From assembly GCF_029407905.1 (NCBI RefSeq), contig NC_073642.1:5394001-5458000 (forward strand): 64,000 bases of DNA, in the 5' to 3' direction. Positions 63,530 to 64,000 of this stretch are shown here, in pieces. The stretch is from Bubalus kerabau (Eukaryota; Chordata; Mammalia; Artiodactyla; Bovidae). Below the pieces are notes generated by a model that was not told where the DNA came from, did not search any database, and worked only from the letters and a program-made list of their open reading frames with translations. Both the position numbers and the translations under genes were made by a program. Within the stretch, counting starts at the first letter, position 1, and the number at the start of each line of letters is the position of its first letter.

Positions 63530-64000
63530 GACCACCTTACCTGCCTCCTGAGAAATCTCCCAGGAGAGAGATTTCTATGCAGGTCAAGAAGCAACAGTTA
63601 GGAACCAGACATGGAACAATGGACTGTTTTAAAATTAGGAAAGGAGTACATCAAGATTCTGTATTGTCACCCTGCTTGTTTAACTTACGTGCAGAGCACA
63701 TCATGTGAAACGTTGGGCTGGATGAAGCACAAGCTGGAATCAAGAATGCCAGGAGAAATATCAATAACCTCAGATATGCAGATGATACCGTTTTAATGGC
63801 AGAAAGTGAAGAGGAACTAAAGAGCCCCTTATTGAAGGTGAAAGAGGAGAGTGAAAAAGCTAGCTTAAACTCAACATTCAAAAAATGAAGATCGTGGCAT
63901 TTGGTCTGATCACTTAATGGTAAATAGATGGGAAACAATGGAAACAGTGACAGACTTTATTTTCTTGGGCTCCAAAATCACTGCAGATGGTGATTGGGAC
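63530..64000 (+). mobile_element. BovB RT-region fragment, runs off the window end
   Basis: Begins in the RT domain ('ccttacctgcctcctgagaa') and continues past 64,000. Y-A-D-D is intact at 63,775-63,786. A small foreign inverted segment disrupts the start (63,559-63,590), and stop codons and frameshifts occur (e.g. TGA in 'cacatcatgtgaaacg'). Confidence 0.9.

Overview
This window looks like a stretch of a ruminant (bovid-type) nuclear genome without a recognisable intact host gene. The organism call rests on repeats found together only in ruminants: dozens of tRNA-headed Bov-tA and dimeric Bov-A2 SINEs (body reading roughly 'GGCTTCCCTGGTGGCTCAG ... GTCGGACACGACTGAG'), several BovB (RTE-type) LINEs, and L1 elements whose 5' and 3' ends match the bovine L1 lineage. 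The composition is AT-rich. The only long open frames are decayed retrotransposon ORFs. The window is therefore intergenic or deep intronic. Family names come from remembered consensus sequences, because no database search was possible.

Layout. 1-4,975: mostly unassigned, with SINEs inside one old mammalian repeat. 4,978-19,495: the main structure, a nest of three L1 generations. An ancient L1M/HAL1-like element holds a 5'-truncated L1, which holds a nearly full-length bovine-type L1; all three carry later BovB and SINE insertions. Target-site duplications (TSDs) can be read at most junctions, so the order of events can be worked out. 19,495-33,800: largely unassigned sequence with scattered SINEs, one LTR-like block and a candidate minus-strand terminal exon at 19,590-19,984. 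33,820-40,384: an old antisense L1, a near full-length BovB (34,575-38,225, minus), and a 5'-truncated BovB (plus). 40,470-46,243: a second L1-in-L1 nest (minus), followed by a TA-rich L1 3' UTR broken by BovB and SINE insertions. 46,243-51,480: mostly unassigned. 51,484-54,935: a second long BovB (minus). 54,990-57,870: an old plus-strand L1 3' end with five later insertions. 57,870-64,000: unassigned sequence with two BovB pieces, the last running off the window, and one SINE.

How the elements relate. BovB supplies the 3' tail shared with the Bov SINEs. The copy at 34,575-38,225 also carries the SINE body sequence inside its 5' region, so the window itself shows what the SINEs are made of. 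Every autonomous element I can read has lost function through stops, frameshifts, insertions or catalytic substitutions. I found no protein system, CRISPR array, operon or other undescribed biological machinery. The most notable results are the layered insertion history, several unusual duplication or template-switch junctions, and one weak candidate exon.
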